A stretch of 64,000 nt of DNA from Rana temporaria (taxonomy: Eukaryota > Chordata > Amphibia > Anura > Ranidae). The position numbers and the translations under genes were made by a program. The first letter of the stretch is position 1; each line of letters opens with the position of its first letter. The DNA lies in assembly GCF_905171775.1 (NCBI RefSeq), contig NC_053491.1, positions 397,761,838 through 397,825,837 on the forward strand, given 5' to 3'. Below, in pieces: positions 9,693-19,704 of this stretch. A model generated the notes under the pieces. The model saw only the letters and a program-made list of their open reading frames with translations. It searched no databases and was not told the origin of the DNA.

Positions 9693-12600
9693 TATCCTCC
9701 CCCTCTGCTCAAGCCCCTGCGGCTGAGCACTTGACCCAACCATACAGTGCACACGGGAGAGGGCATCTGCATTATTTTGGAGCTTCCCTGGCCTGTGCTC
9801 CACCGCAAATTTAAAAGGCTGTAGAGCCAGGAACCACCTTGTCACACGAGCATTTTTCTCCCTGTTATCACACATCCACTTCAGGGGAGCATGGTCTGTG
9901 ACCAGCTTAAATGACCTCCCCAGTAGGTAATACCTCAGGGAGTCTAAGGCCCACTTAATGGCGAGACACTCCTTTTCTACGATGGCATAATTTTTCTCGT
10001 GCTTGTTCAGCTTCCTGCTCAGGTATACCACTGGGTGCTCCTCACCATCCCTGATCTGTGACAGTACGGCCCCTAGTCCCACCTCAGAGGCATCCGTCTG
10101 TATAACAAACTCCTGGCTAAAATCCGGGGTTACTAGTACGGGTACCATACAAAGAGCCTGTTTTAACTTCTGAAATGCCCCCTCGGCTTCGGGGTTCCAT
10201 TTGACCATGACCGACCCCTTACCCTTCGTTAGATCGGTCAAGGGGGCGGCAATGGTGGCAAAATTGGGTATAAAACGCCTGTAATACCCCGTAATGCCCA
10301 GGAAGGCCCTCACTTGTTTTTTATTGACTGGTTGGGGCCATTTTTGAATTGCCTCAATCTTATTGGTCTGCGGCTTGACCATTCCCCGGCCAATAATGTA
10401 CCCAAGGTATTTGGCCTCCTCCAGGCCTATGGCACATTTCTTTGGATTGGCCGTGAGATGTGCTTCCCTAAGGGAATCTACGACCGCTTGTACACGGAGC
10501 AGGTGCGATTCCCAATCTGGGCTGTGGATGACCACATCGTCCAAGTACGCCGCTGCATACGAGCGATGTGGTCTCAAAATTTTGTCCATCATTCGCTGAA
10601 ATGATGCAGGGGCTCCGTGCAGACCAAACGGCATCCGCTTATACTGAAACGAGCCCTCAGGAGTGGAAAAGGCAGTCTTCTCCTTGGCCGATTCAGTAAG
10701 CGGTATCTGCCAATAACCTTTCGTTAGGTCTAGGGTCGTTATGTAGCGAGCCTGTCCCAACCTGTCCACAAGTTCGTCGACCCGGGGCATCGGGTAGGCG
10801 TCAAATTTGGACACACTGTTAAGTTTTCTAAAATCATTACAAAACCTAATACTGCCATCAGGTTTTGGGACCAGCACTATGGGACTTGACCACTCACTGT
10901 GAGACTCCTCGATCACATCCAACTCTAACATATTTTTTATTTCTTCCGCAACTGCCTCTCGCCGGGCCTCTGGAATTCTATATGGTTTTACATTTACCCG
11001 AACCCCTGGTTCCGTCACTATGTCATGTTGGATCGTGTTGGTCAGTCCGGGTAAGGGGGAGAAAAAGTCTCTATTTTTCTGCACGAATGCCCTAACGTCA
11101 CTTTGCTGTGCTACAGACAGGGAATCCGTGATGGGAACGTCAGGTATCACGGGTATCCGGTCTGTTGGAAGTGGGGACGTGGCCAGTAAAGTCTCTCGGT
11201 CCTTCCAGGGCTTTAAGAGATTTACATGGTAAATTTGGTGTGGTTTCCTTTTCCCTGGCTGGTAGACTTTGTAGTTTACCTCCCCCACCCTTTGGACAAC
11301 CTCAAAGGGACCCTGCCACTTGGCTAAAAACTTGCTTTCTACCGTGGGAACCAGTACCAACACTCTGTCCCCCGGGTTGAAAGTACGGACCTTGGCACCC
11401 CGGTTATAGACCCTCCTTTGGGCCTCCTGGGCTCGCTCCATATGTTCCCGTACTAGGGGCAGAACGGCTGCGATTCGGTCCTGCACCAAGGAGACATGCT
11501 CTATGATGCTCCTATATGGGCTGACCTCTCCTTCCCACGTTTCTTTAGCAATATCTAGCAGGCCCCTGGGATGCCTACCATACAAGAGCTCAAAGGGGGA
11601 ATAGCCTGTGGAGGCCTGTGGAACCTCTCGTATGGCAAACATGAGATATGGTAGCAAAAAATCCCAGTCTCTCCCATCCTTGTCGACCACCTTTTTCAAC
11701 ATACTCTTCAAGGTTTTATTAAACCTTTCGACCAGACCATCTGTCTGGGGGTGGTAGACAGAAGTACGGAGATGGGAGATTTTGTACAATCTACACAATT
11801 CCTTGGTAACCCTTGACATAAAAGGGGTGCCTTGATCGGTCAAGATCTCTTTTGGGATCCCTACTCGACTAAACACCTGGACTAATTCCTTGGCAATAAC
11901 CTTGGCGGAGGTGTTACGCAAGGGTATGGCCTCAGGATAGCGAGTCGCATAGTCCAGGATCACCAGAATATGCTGGTGACCTCGGGCAGATTTCACGACC
12001 GGCCACACCAGGTCCATGCCAATCCTTTCAAAGGGGACCTCAATTATTGGTAGAGGAACAAGGGGGCTGCGAAAATGGGGCGATGGTGCTGACATTTGGC
12101 ACTCGGGGCACGATTCACAGTACTCCTTGACCTCTGCATGCAAACCGGGCCAGAAGAATCTTTGGGTGATTCTCTCCCTGGTTTTTTCGACCCCGAGATG
12201 TCCCCCCATTACGTGACCATGAGCCAGGTCTAGCACCACCCTGCGAAAGGGTTTGGGAACCAGTAGCTGTTCTACCTCTTCCTCTCCATGTTTTATCACC
12301 CGATATAACAAATGGTTTTTAATTGCCATGTAGGGAAAGGACACCACCCAATTAGGATCCACCGGTTCCCCATCCAACACCTTAACATTTTCCCTGGCAT
12401 TCATGAGGGTGGGCTCTCGCAGCTGCTCGGTACAGAAATCCTCCCTCCTGACCTCCAAGTCGGGTACCACATTTTGGCTACTCTCCATGTCAGGGTCAGG
12501 CGAGGTTTCCTGTTCGTTACCCTCAGGCTGGGTGCTAGCTTCTAAGTCCTCCGGTTCCCCAGCCATGGCAGGGAATGGTGGAGGATCTCCGGCCTCCTCG

Positions 12601-14117
12601 ATCCCACCAACAGCATGCCCTTCCCTTTGGCAAAACGGGTCTGGTGAGAGTTCTCGAGTTTCCCCAGGAGGGGGAGCGCTATCTACGGGCCTCCCTTCAC
12701 TCTCCCATAACTTCCAAAAATGAGGAAAGTCCCTTCCCACTAAGGCTTCATGGAGCAGTGAAGGTACCACCCCCACTGAATGTGTTACACAGCCCCAGGG
12801 GGTATCAACCTCAACCACCGCTGTCTGGTAGTCCCGAGTGTCCCCATGGATGCATATTACCCCAATACAACTGGGGTGTAGTTTTGCGGGGTCTACACAC
12901 GCACTCCTGACTAAGGTCACCACACTACCAGAGTCTAGCAGGGCTGTAAGAGGCTTGCCATCTACTGAAATAACGCACATTTGTTTTTCCAGGCGACGCT
13001 GACCTGTCGCAACACATGCGACCTGTGCAAACAGAGAAAGGCGTCTTACCCTATCAACATAATCACATTGCATAGGTTCATCATTTAGAGGGCAGTTTGC
13101 AGCAATATGACCTAATGCATGGCAACGAAAACACCGTATTTGCCCTACCCCCAGTCCTCTTACCGGTCCCAAAAACCTTCCTGGCTTTTTTGGCCAGTCT
13201 CCAGGTCTAGGACCTACAGTCTCATCTGCTGTAACAACAGTCTTATCCACTCTCCCCAAACTCTTGAACCCCGGAACAGTCTTACCCGAACCGTTGGGAG
13301 ATCTTGCACCCCGAGACACTCCGAAGTGGGGCGTGGGTGGGTTTATTAAGTCCTCGGTAGCACTGTACCTCTCCACTAGGTCCACCATTTGGGCTGCAGT
13401 GTTGGGGTCCCCCTGTCCGACCCACTTTCTCAGGGTAGCAGGGAGCGCACGCAGGTACCGGTCCATTACCACACGCTCCACAATCTGAGGGCTGGTCAGA
13501 GTCTCTGGCTGCAACCACTTCCTGGTGAGGTGGACCAGGTCAAACATTTGTGACCGGGGTGGCTTGTTGCTGAAATAGGACCACTGATGCACGCGCTGGA
13601 CCCGGACTGCCATGGTGACACCCAAGCGTGCGAGTATTTCTGTCTTTAGAGTCTCATAGTCCTGGGCCTTATCTGGTTCTAGGTCAAAATAGGCCTTTTG
13701 GGGTTCTCCTGTTAGGAATGGGGCCAATAGTCCCGCCCACTGCTCTTTTGGCCATCCTTCGCGGTCAGCGACTCTCTCGAAAGTCGCCATGTACGCCTCA
13801 ACATCATCCGCCGGTGTCATCTTTTGCAGGTGGTAAGAAGCACGTACAATCTTTGGTTCCGCTAACACCGGAGGTGCGGACCCCTTTTTCAGTTCCACCA
13901 GAGCTTCGGCGAACTGTCGGTTCATCTCCTGCTGGGCAGCGTGTTGTGCTGCAACAGCCTCTGCGACTTGGCGGTGTTGTGCTGCAGCGGCCTCTGCGAC
14001 TTGGCGGTTTATCTCCTGCTGGGCAGCCTGTTGTGCTGCAGCGGCCTCTGCGACTTGGCGGTTGGTTTCCCGCTGGGCTGCATTGGCCTGTAGCAGGGCC
14101 TTTAACATTTCTTCCAT
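9618..14117 (-). CDS. Gag-Pol polyprotein, Gmr1-type (integrase before reverse transcriptase)
   Basis: One uninterrupted frame encodes about 1,499 residues from the ATG at 14117; the frame is open upstream to the LTR edge. Residues count from that ATG. An Ala/Gln-rich repeated, probably coiled-coil segment (about 20-75) precedes Gag (about 90-260), whose last part (172-255) resembles the SCAN domain. Then come a CCHC zinc knuckle (329-342), a DSG protease motif (Asp395), an acidic linker, the integrase HHCC zinc domain (about 633-673), integrase core D702/D761/E797 with 35 residues between the last two, and a GPF module (about 933-952). Reverse transcriptase (about 1070-1250, YLDD at 1191) and RNase H (D1342, E1383, D1408, D1451) follow. 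The catalytic residues I looked for are all present. The frame crosses the polypurine tract and ends in the 3' LTR. Confidence 0.93.
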   Translation of the reverse strand: MEEMLKALLQANAAQRETNRQVAEAAAAQQAAQQEINRQVAEAAAAQHRQVAEAVAAQHAAQQEMNRQFAEALVELKKGSAPPVLAEPKIVRASYHLQKMTPADDVEAYMATFERVADREGWPKEQWAGLLAPFLTGEPQKAYFDLEPDKAQDYETLKTEILARLGVTMAVRVQRVHQWSYFSNKPPRSQMFDLVHLTRKWLQPETLTSPQIVERVVMDRYLRALPATLRKWVGQGDPNTAAQMVDLVERYSATEDLINPPTPHFGVSRGARSPNGSGKTVPGFKSLGRVDKTVVTADETVGPRPGDWPKKPGRFLGPVRGLGVGQIRCFRCHALGHIAANCPLNDEPMQCDYVDRVRRLSLFAQVACVATGQRRLEKQMCVISVDGKPLTALLDSGSVVTLVRSACVDPAKLHPSCIGVICIHGDTRDYQTAVVEVDTPWGCVTHSVGVVPSLLHEALVGRDFPHFWKLWESEGRPVDSAPPPGETRELSPDPFCQREGHAVGGIEEAGDPPPFPAMAGEPEDLEASTQPEGNEQETSPDPDMESSQNVVPDLEVRREDFCTEQLREPTLMNARENVKVLDGEPVDPNWVVSFPYMAIKNHLLYRVIKHGEEEVEQLLVPKPFRRVVLDLAHGHVMGGHLGVEKTRERITQRFFWPGLHAEVKEYCESCPECQMSAPSPHFRSPLVPLPIIEVPFERIGMDLVWPVVKSARGHQHILVILDYATRYPEAIPLRNTSAKVIAKELVQVFSRVGIPKEILTDQGTPFMSRVTKELCRLYKISHLRTSVYHPQTDGLVERFNKTLKSMLKKVVDKDGRDWDFLLPYLMFAIREVPQASTGYSPFELLYGRHPRGLLDIAKETWEGEVSPYRSIIEHVSLVQDRIAAVLPLVREHMERAQEAQRRVYNRGAKVRTFNPGDRVLVLVPTVESKFLAKWQGPFEVVQRVGEVNYKVYQPGKRKPHQIYHVNLLKPWKDRETLLATSPLPTDRIPVIPDVPITDSLSVAQQSDVRAFVQKNRDFFSPLPGLTNTIQHDIVTEPGVRVNVKPYRIPEARREAVAEEIKNMLELDVIEESHSEWSSPIVLVPKPDGSIRFCNDFRKLNSVSKFDAYPMPRVDELVDRLGQARYITTLDLTKGYWQIPLTESAKEKTAFSTPEGSFQYKRMPFGLHGAPASFQRMMDKILRPHRSYAAAYLDDVVIHSPDWESHLLRVQAVVDSLREAHLTANPKKCAIGLEEAKYLGYIIGRGMVKPQTNKIEAIQKWPQPVNKKQVRAFLGITGYYRRFIPNFATIAAPLTDLTKGKGSVMVKWNPEAEGAFQKLKQALCMVPVLVTPDFSQEFVIQTDASEVGLGAVLSQIRDGEEHPVVYLSRKLNKHEKNYAIVEKECLAIKWALDSLRYYLLGRSFKLVTDHAPLKWMCDNREKNARVTRWFLALQPFKFAVEHRPGKLQNNADALSRVHCMVGSSAQPQGLEQRGRICDAMRGAIHDHRYISPRIRSIMRD
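9693..9708 (-). promoter_or_regulatory. Polypurine tract
   Basis: Read on the minus strand, GCAGAGGGGGAGGATA abuts the TG start of the 3' LTR. This is the expected place and composition for the primer of plus-strand DNA synthesis. The gag-pol frame runs through it, so it also encodes amino acids. Confidence 0.8.
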
Positions 14118-14128
14118 TTTCAGAAAAG

Positions 14129-14148
14129 TGCCCGCTGAATCCACCACG
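14129..14148 (-). promoter_or_regulatory. Candidate primer-binding site
   Basis: Immediately after the 5' LTR the minus strand reads CG and then TGGTGGATTCAGCGGG. TGG pairing with a tRNA CCA end is usual here. The remaining bases do not match any tRNA 3' end I can recall, and the best partial resemblance is to a tRNA-Gly-like end. The priming tRNA is therefore unassigned. Confidence 0.45.
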
Positions 14149-14642
14149 TGTGAGGGATTAGCTCGTGGGGATCACCTTTTCTGAAATCACAGTCTGTAAG
14201 CAGGCACTTTCTTTTAAGTCTGGCGGATGCCAGATTTTATTTATAAACGGTTTGCAGATTAAAATAAACAAAACAATAAATTAAATCCTTGCCGTCCGGC
14301 GCTAAACTAAACAAACAGGATCTCCTCTCTATACAGTGTGGGGCTAGTCCCTGACACCCACAAAACATGCAGTAAAGCAAACCTTTTCAGTCCAGCACTC
14401 AGCGCTCCCCTCACTCAGGTCCCTTCCTGAGTTTCAAGCCAGAGCCCTGTTGTGCTCTCTTCCTGGACATTTAAAGTCCAGCTGATTGTGGACTTCAGTG
14501 GACCCAAACATCCGGACCGGAATCCTAGCCAGGCACAGAGGCTGTAAAACCCGGAATGGATTCCGGTTCAGTCTCTCATGATAGAACGTATGCGAGGTGA
14601 AATGTACCTATGATCATGTATCGCACCTCGCATAGCGTCACA
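14149..14642 (-). repeat. 5' LTR
   Basis: The right-hand LTR is upstream on the minus strand and should carry the promoter. It is identical to 9199-9692 over 494 bp. A canonical TATA box is not obvious; TTTAAA in the middle is only a weak candidate. Confidence 0.95.
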
Positions 14643-14661
14643 ATATATATATATATATATA
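14643..14661. repeat. (AT)n tract, right half
   Basis: The AT dinucleotide run continues here from 9198 after the retrotransposon insertion. Confidence 0.85.
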
Positions 14662-14685
14662 CATTGTACACGCACTGTATACATA

Positions 14686-15456
14686 TACACTATTACCAAA
14701 AGTGTTGGGATGCCTGCCTTTACACACATATGAACTTTAATGGCATCCCAGTCTTAGCCTGTAGGGTTCAATATTGAGTTGGCCCACCCATTGCAGCAAT
14801 AACAACTTCAACTCGTCTGGGAAGGCTGTTCACAAGTTTTAGGAGTGTGTCTATGGGAATGTTTGACCATTCTTCCAGAAGCATTTTTATGAGGTCAGGC
14901 AATGAGAATTCCTGGCTCGCAGTCTCCTCTCTAATTCATCTCAAAGGTGTTCTATCGGCTGGAGGTCAGAACAGTCAAGTTCCTCCACCCCAAACTCGCT
15001 CATCAATGTCTTTATGGACCTTGCTTTGTACACTAATACAAATCATTTGGAGGAGGGGGGGATTTGGTGGGGGGTTGTTTTTCAGGAGTTAGGCTTGGTC
15101 CCTTAATTCCATTGAAGGGAACTCTTAAGGCAGTCAGCATACCAAGACATTCTGGACAATTTCATGCTCCCAACTTTGTGGGAACAGTTTGGGGATGTCC
15201 CCTTCCTGTTCCAACATGAATGTGCATCGGTGCACAAGGCAAGGTCTATAAAGACATGGATGAGCAAATTTGAGGTGGAAAAAACGTGACTGGCCTGCAG
15301 AGAGTCCTGATAGAGCACCTTTGGGATTAAGAGTTGAAGCTGTTATAGCTGCAAAGTGTAGGCCAACTCAATAATGAACCCTACGGACCAAAACAGGGAT
15401 GCTATTAAAGTTCATGAGCGTGTAAAGGCAGGCGTCCCAATACTTTTGGTAATGTA
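14686..15456 (+). mobile_element. Tc1/mariner foldback derivative
   Basis: The left end TACACTATTACCAAAAGTGT and the right end ...CCCAATACTTTTGGTAATGTA are inverted repeats of more than 60 bp (TTTACACACATATGAACTTTAATGGCAT / GCTATTAAAGTTCATGAGCGTGTAAA). The left arm extends into an inverted copy of the transposase 3' end (ACAAGTTTTAGGAGTGTGTC, CATTCTTCCAGAAGC), while the right arm keeps the sense copy. The element thus seems to have arisen by inverted duplication of the 3' half of a Tc1 transposon. The TA target is visible at the left edge. Confidence 0.8.
15005..15392 (+). pseudogene. Tc1-like transposase remnant, C-terminal part
   Basis: The plus strand carries degraded codons for the last part of a Tc1 transposase. 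Recognisable pieces include LPTLWEQFGD (near 15170), FQHECASVHKARSIKTWMS (15205-15265, with the catalytic-region histidine-aspartate block changed to HE) and DWPAESPD/IEHLWD-like blocks near 15290-15330. Frameshifts and stops interrupt it. The N-terminal DNA-binding part is absent and replaced by the inverted 3' segment. Confidence 0.7.
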
Positions 15457-16362
15457 GCATATATGCACATGGTCGGGGGGGGGGGGTGAAGAGAGAAAGG
15501 AGGAGAATGAGGTGGAGGCAAGAGTGAGGAAGAAAATGTGCTGGAATTATATGATAAAGTATGGACCTATGATTAGAAGATGTTCCAATTGGAATCTATG
15601 GACCACAAAGTCATACTGCATCACACAAAATTATCACAGTACCCTTTCCCAAAGTAAGATCGCAGTCACACTGCATAGATGTGAACAGACTCTATTGGAA
15701 CCAATGTTATTTCCATTGTTATGCGATTCAATGTGATCCAAGATGCATCTGAAATCACATCAGTGTGTTCCAGGGCTAAAGGATAAATGAACAAAAATAG
15801 CAAATAAAAAAAATAAAAATATATAGCAAATACCATTGCGACACAAGTCATATTGTAACTGAATGTTATTAAAAATTACCTTTCCTTTTTTAACCTGCAT
15901 TGTTGTAATTTTCTGTAAAATGCAATGGAATATGGCACCTCACTCAAGGTGTCCTGTACACAAATGATGTACAGAACGTCCCCCCAAATATAATTTTCTG
16001 TGTGTGTGCTTGGCTTACTGGCTTTCCCAGAAGTCTGCACTAAGATTCAAATCAGTTTTTGAGCACCCCCTGCAACAAAAAATGTATTTTTAAGTAAGAT
16101 ACTCCCAAAGGGAAATCCTGTCTAATGGGGTGCACACCCTACCACTTTCCTCATTAGAGCCCCTCGGGTGCAGCAGCAGATTGATAATTATAAAATCAAC
16201 CCCATACAGATTCATTCTGTACATGGACATGGACAAACAGCCCTCTCTTCAGAAGAACAAAAGCGAGTAATCTTCAACACAGTTTGTTAAAATCTCTGCA
16301 ATGTACATTGATCACCCAGAGGGGAATGTTTTTTTTTTTCTCATAAAAAATGGAGCTAATCC
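15457..16362. other. Unassigned DNA with a possible MITE fragment
   Basis: No gene was recognised. The 15555-15790 part (CAATTGGAATCTATGGACC ... GTTCCAGGGCTAAAGG) contains imperfect inverted matches reminiscent of a Harbinger-like repeat but has no clear termini. The remainder is AT-rich. Confidence 0.35.
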
Positions 16363-16366
16363 TTAA

Positions 16367-17221
16367 CCCCCCTGGCGGTATTCCTGAGTCTGACTCGGGG
16401 TTACATTTTTGTGCTGCGATCGGTAACCCCGAGTCAGACTCGGGCTCGCCTCGCAGAATCCACAGGCTTGGTTTACTTACCTTGTCCCTGGATCCAGCGA
16501 TGCCACCGCGCTGTGTGAGCGAGCGGGTGCTTGCTCGATTCACACAGTGCCTCTGTGTGCCGCCGATCTTCATTCCCTGCGACGTTACGACGCACGGGGG
16601 CGGAGAACGGCGCCAAATTCAAAAAGGTAAACAAGCACCTTACATACATTATACTGTAATCTTATAGATTACAGTACTGTATGTAAAAATTACACATCCC
16701 CCTTGTCCCTAGTGATATGCCCAGTGTCCTACATGTACTTTTATATAATAAAAACTGTTCTTTCTCCCTGCAAACTGTAGATTGTCCATAGCAACCAAAA
16801 GTGTCCCTTTATGTCACAAATGGTTTTAGAGCAGCTAGAAAACAGCGATAATAATTTATAATCACTTGCAGAATTGTGCGATAGCGATTTGTGGGGAAAT
16901 TCGTCATAAAAAAATAAAAGTAACGACAGTGACAATTCTGCAACTGAGCAAATTTCAGTGATTTTGAGTTGATTACATGATTGAATAATTTTTATTATAA
17001 TTATATTATTACTTGTTATAATTATTTATTATATTATAATTTATAATTTTGTTTTAAAAAAAATGTTATACCCGGGATGTCTACTAGACTCTTGTTTGGT
17101 CAGATTTAAGTGAGTTATTCCTAAGAATTACAGGCCTACAATGTAAAACGCCAAATTTCCTTGCAAATAATGGTACCGCTTTCAGCACCTTTTTTCTGAA
17201 ATAATCATACCGCTAGGGAGG
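16367..17221. mobile_element. TTAA-target MITE (piggyBac-like), copy 2
   Basis: This 855-bp element is flanked by TTAA at 16363-16366 and 17222-17225. It has ends CCCCCCTGGCGGTA / ACCGCTAGGGAG and aligns along its length with 460-1323, in the same orientation, with scattered substitutions and small indels. No coding capacity was found. Confidence 0.82.
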
Positions 17222-17225
17222 TTAA

Positions 17226-18599
17226 TGTGATTGCAAAAGGAGAGCATCTGAAAGGGAGACCCTGGTAAGTTACCAACACCCCTAGGTTATATAGGAAAGA
17301 ATAATTCCCACAGGGTGGGGCTTTAACGGTAACAATGGATTAAAGAAGCGTATGATTTCAATAAAATGTATTTATTGTATAATTTAATACAGAAAATGTG
17401 AAAAAAACTATTTGTTTAAGAACAAATTACATAGATGCGTGATGGACTCATCCACAAGGAATATTAAGGGCCCATTACTCCTTAATGTGTACTTTTGTTA
17501 GCAGCTAACCCGTAACCATCCTGCCATTCCACCAATGAAGCCCTTAGATCTTTTTCTGGCACTGACAGTTCTCTTTGGTATGTTTAGAATTTGTACTTTA
17601 CACTGCCTAATTAATTTTGTAATTAGCACCATTCAGGGGCTCCTGGATCTTGTACAGAGATTTTACTTTCTAGCTTAGGATTCTCAGACATTCTATGTAA
17701 CATACCTAGCAACAGAACCTTATTAAGGTGAACATACCATCTGGGCCAATTACCTTTTTTTTTGTGTGGAGATAGTGAAACAGAGGCATGCAGCTCAAAG
17801 TGAATTCCTTTATCCTGCTGCCAGAAGGGAGAATAGAAGCTCAGCTGAATGTCAGCTATTGTCATATAACTAATATGTAGTGAGCAGACAAAAGAAAGCA
17901 AGCGGGAATAGTGGCAGTAGTTAATTGACCTACTTTAAGACAACAAGTGGCTTTCATAGTGTTTGTGTCTTCCATCACGTTCTTCTGTAATTAATTACCG
18001 GAAGGATCAATCCCTGTTGCCTGTCAGTTGAATAATAATTTCATAGATACAAGAGAGGAACTATGTTACATATGCTACACCTGCTCATCTTCTATCTTGT
18101 TAGTTCTATATGAACGTATTGCCTGGAGGCATTACATGGTGCCAACGCTGTATCTTGGCCTAGGCCAACAAGGCCCAGGCCTAGGGCAGAACTTTGCAGG
18201 GGGGCAGCATGAAAAGTGTCCCCATCAGCTTGCGCTACACTTTCAGTGTAGCGCCAGTCTTATGAGGTGGACTAGACCGCAAGACAAATCGGTCTGGCGC
18301 CCCTATAAAGCAGCTGCACTGCTGCCGGTATGATGGGGATGGTGCAGACACAAGGGACACTGACATAGTCACCTATACCTGTCAGGTAGGTAGTAGGACT
18401 CTCCTGCAATCCCTTGATTGTGTCAGTTGTACATATTAAGGAATCTTAATTTTATTTCTGTTGATTGCTGATGAGAAAAATAAACAGATTATTGGGTTTG
18501 GCTTAAAAACATAAGTCTTTGCTTCTGTGGAAAATGCTGTAGTGACCGTGGGATCCAAAAAAATTCTGATACCAGTGGTAGGGAAAAAGAGCCACAGCC
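17226..18599. other. Unassigned DNA
   Basis: No gene, RNA or bounded repeat was recognised. Short open frames on both strands lack domain signatures. Confidence 0.4.
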
Positions 18600-18602
18600 T
18601 TA

Positions 18603-19047
18603 AGCTGGCCATACATTGTCGAATTTCGAAATAATTTTCTTTTGAAAATCAAAAATTTTGTGTGTTTTGTGATCCGATGGTGCCACCATTGATTTCAAAA
18701 TTCGACCAACCAAGCCTTCAATTTCGCCTCCTGTTGCTACAGAAATATTTTTTTTGTGGCTGGGAATCTTTTCCTTTCAGGAATTTTTTTTCTTTTCCAT
18801 TTTTGATGCGCATTTCCCGAACGATTCTTCCATCATTGATTAGAAAATTGTTATTTATATATTTATTTGTTATTATTGTTATTAGTTTTTAAAAAAAATT
18901 CCAACATGCCGATTACTCCAATTCGATGGCCACACGAAAATCAGCTGTTGCTGCAGCCCCCTATTGGTGCGAAATTCGGCCGAAAATTCTTAGATAAGAT
19001 TTTCAAAAGAAAACTATTTTGAAATTCGACCCATGTATGGGTCTGCC
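18603..19047. mobile_element. Harbinger-like foldback MITE
   Basis: The left end AGCTGGCCATACATTGTCGA and the right end GGGTCGAATT... (read in reverse, GGCAGACCCATACATGGGTC) are inverted. They are followed inward by TTTTCTTTTGAAAATC and GATTTTCAAAAGAAAA. TTA is duplicated at 18600-18602 and 19048-19050. It is non-coding. A truncated relative (GGCTGGCCATACACGG) lies at 60547. Confidence 0.65.
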
Positions 19048-19050
19048 TTA

Positions 19051-19704
19051 GTTGGAGGTAAAAATGCGCCACGTCAGAAGTGACTCATGCAGATAACAGA
19101 GGAATGAGGTATCAGAGAGAAATGACACTCAGTGTTTTAGATAGAGACAAGTAAATGGTATAGAAGGATGTGCTTTGTTCATATTTCATGTCTGAGATTT
19201 GCAACCATTTTTATTCAAAGTAAATAGGGGTGCATTTTGAAAATGTAATCTGTTCTAGGCTAATAGGTAAGGGATTGTTGAACAAAGACATAGGGAAATG
19301 TGCACCGCCCTGGGGTTATACTAACATGTACTATGCAAAGAAAAAGTACTATTTGGGATTGTTTTTAAAGGATGCAGTGGGGAGCTGGGACAATACAAAC
19401 AGCTCTGGAATAGACTATAAACAACAAATGACTGATGCAAAATAATTAACACAACGCTAAACATTTTATTTTAACTTAAAAATAATTATAAATAAAATTA
19501 TACAAATAACATAAAAAAAATATATTTTTTAAAATACAAATAAAGTGTATGATTTTGGACTTAACATCCATAAATATTATACATACTCTTTCAATTGTAT
19601 GCACTTTTACAAAGAAACTGGGTAGGTTTTTATTTAGAAAATCAAAATTAAAGTGTGTTATTTCAGTGAAAAAAAATCCAGATGTATTGATGGATTAAAA
19701 ACAC
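19051..19704. other. Unassigned AT-rich DNA
   Basis: I see nothing that can be supported as a gene or bounded repeat. Confidence 0.4.

Larger units (their letters stand above)
9199..14642 (-). mobile_element. Complete Gmr1-type Ty3/gypsy LTR retrotransposon
   Basis: This 5,444-bp element reads on the minus strand. It has two 494-bp direct terminal repeats (TGTGA...TCACA), identical at every position I compared. The flanks ATAT (9195-9198 and 14643-14646) fit a short target duplication, although the AT tract makes its length ambiguous. Between the LTRs are a primer-site region, one gag-pol frame and a purine tract. The pol order is protease, integrase, reverse transcriptase, RNase H. This order is known from the Gmr1-like group of deuterostome Ty3/gypsy elements. 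No env-like frame is present. Confidence 0.93.

Noticed and set aside
13628..14161. 177-codon open frame on the plus strand opposite the Gag region
   Set aside because: It is antisense to the repeated Ala/Gln-rich Gag N-terminus, which lacks stops on the other strand because of its composition. No domain is visible.
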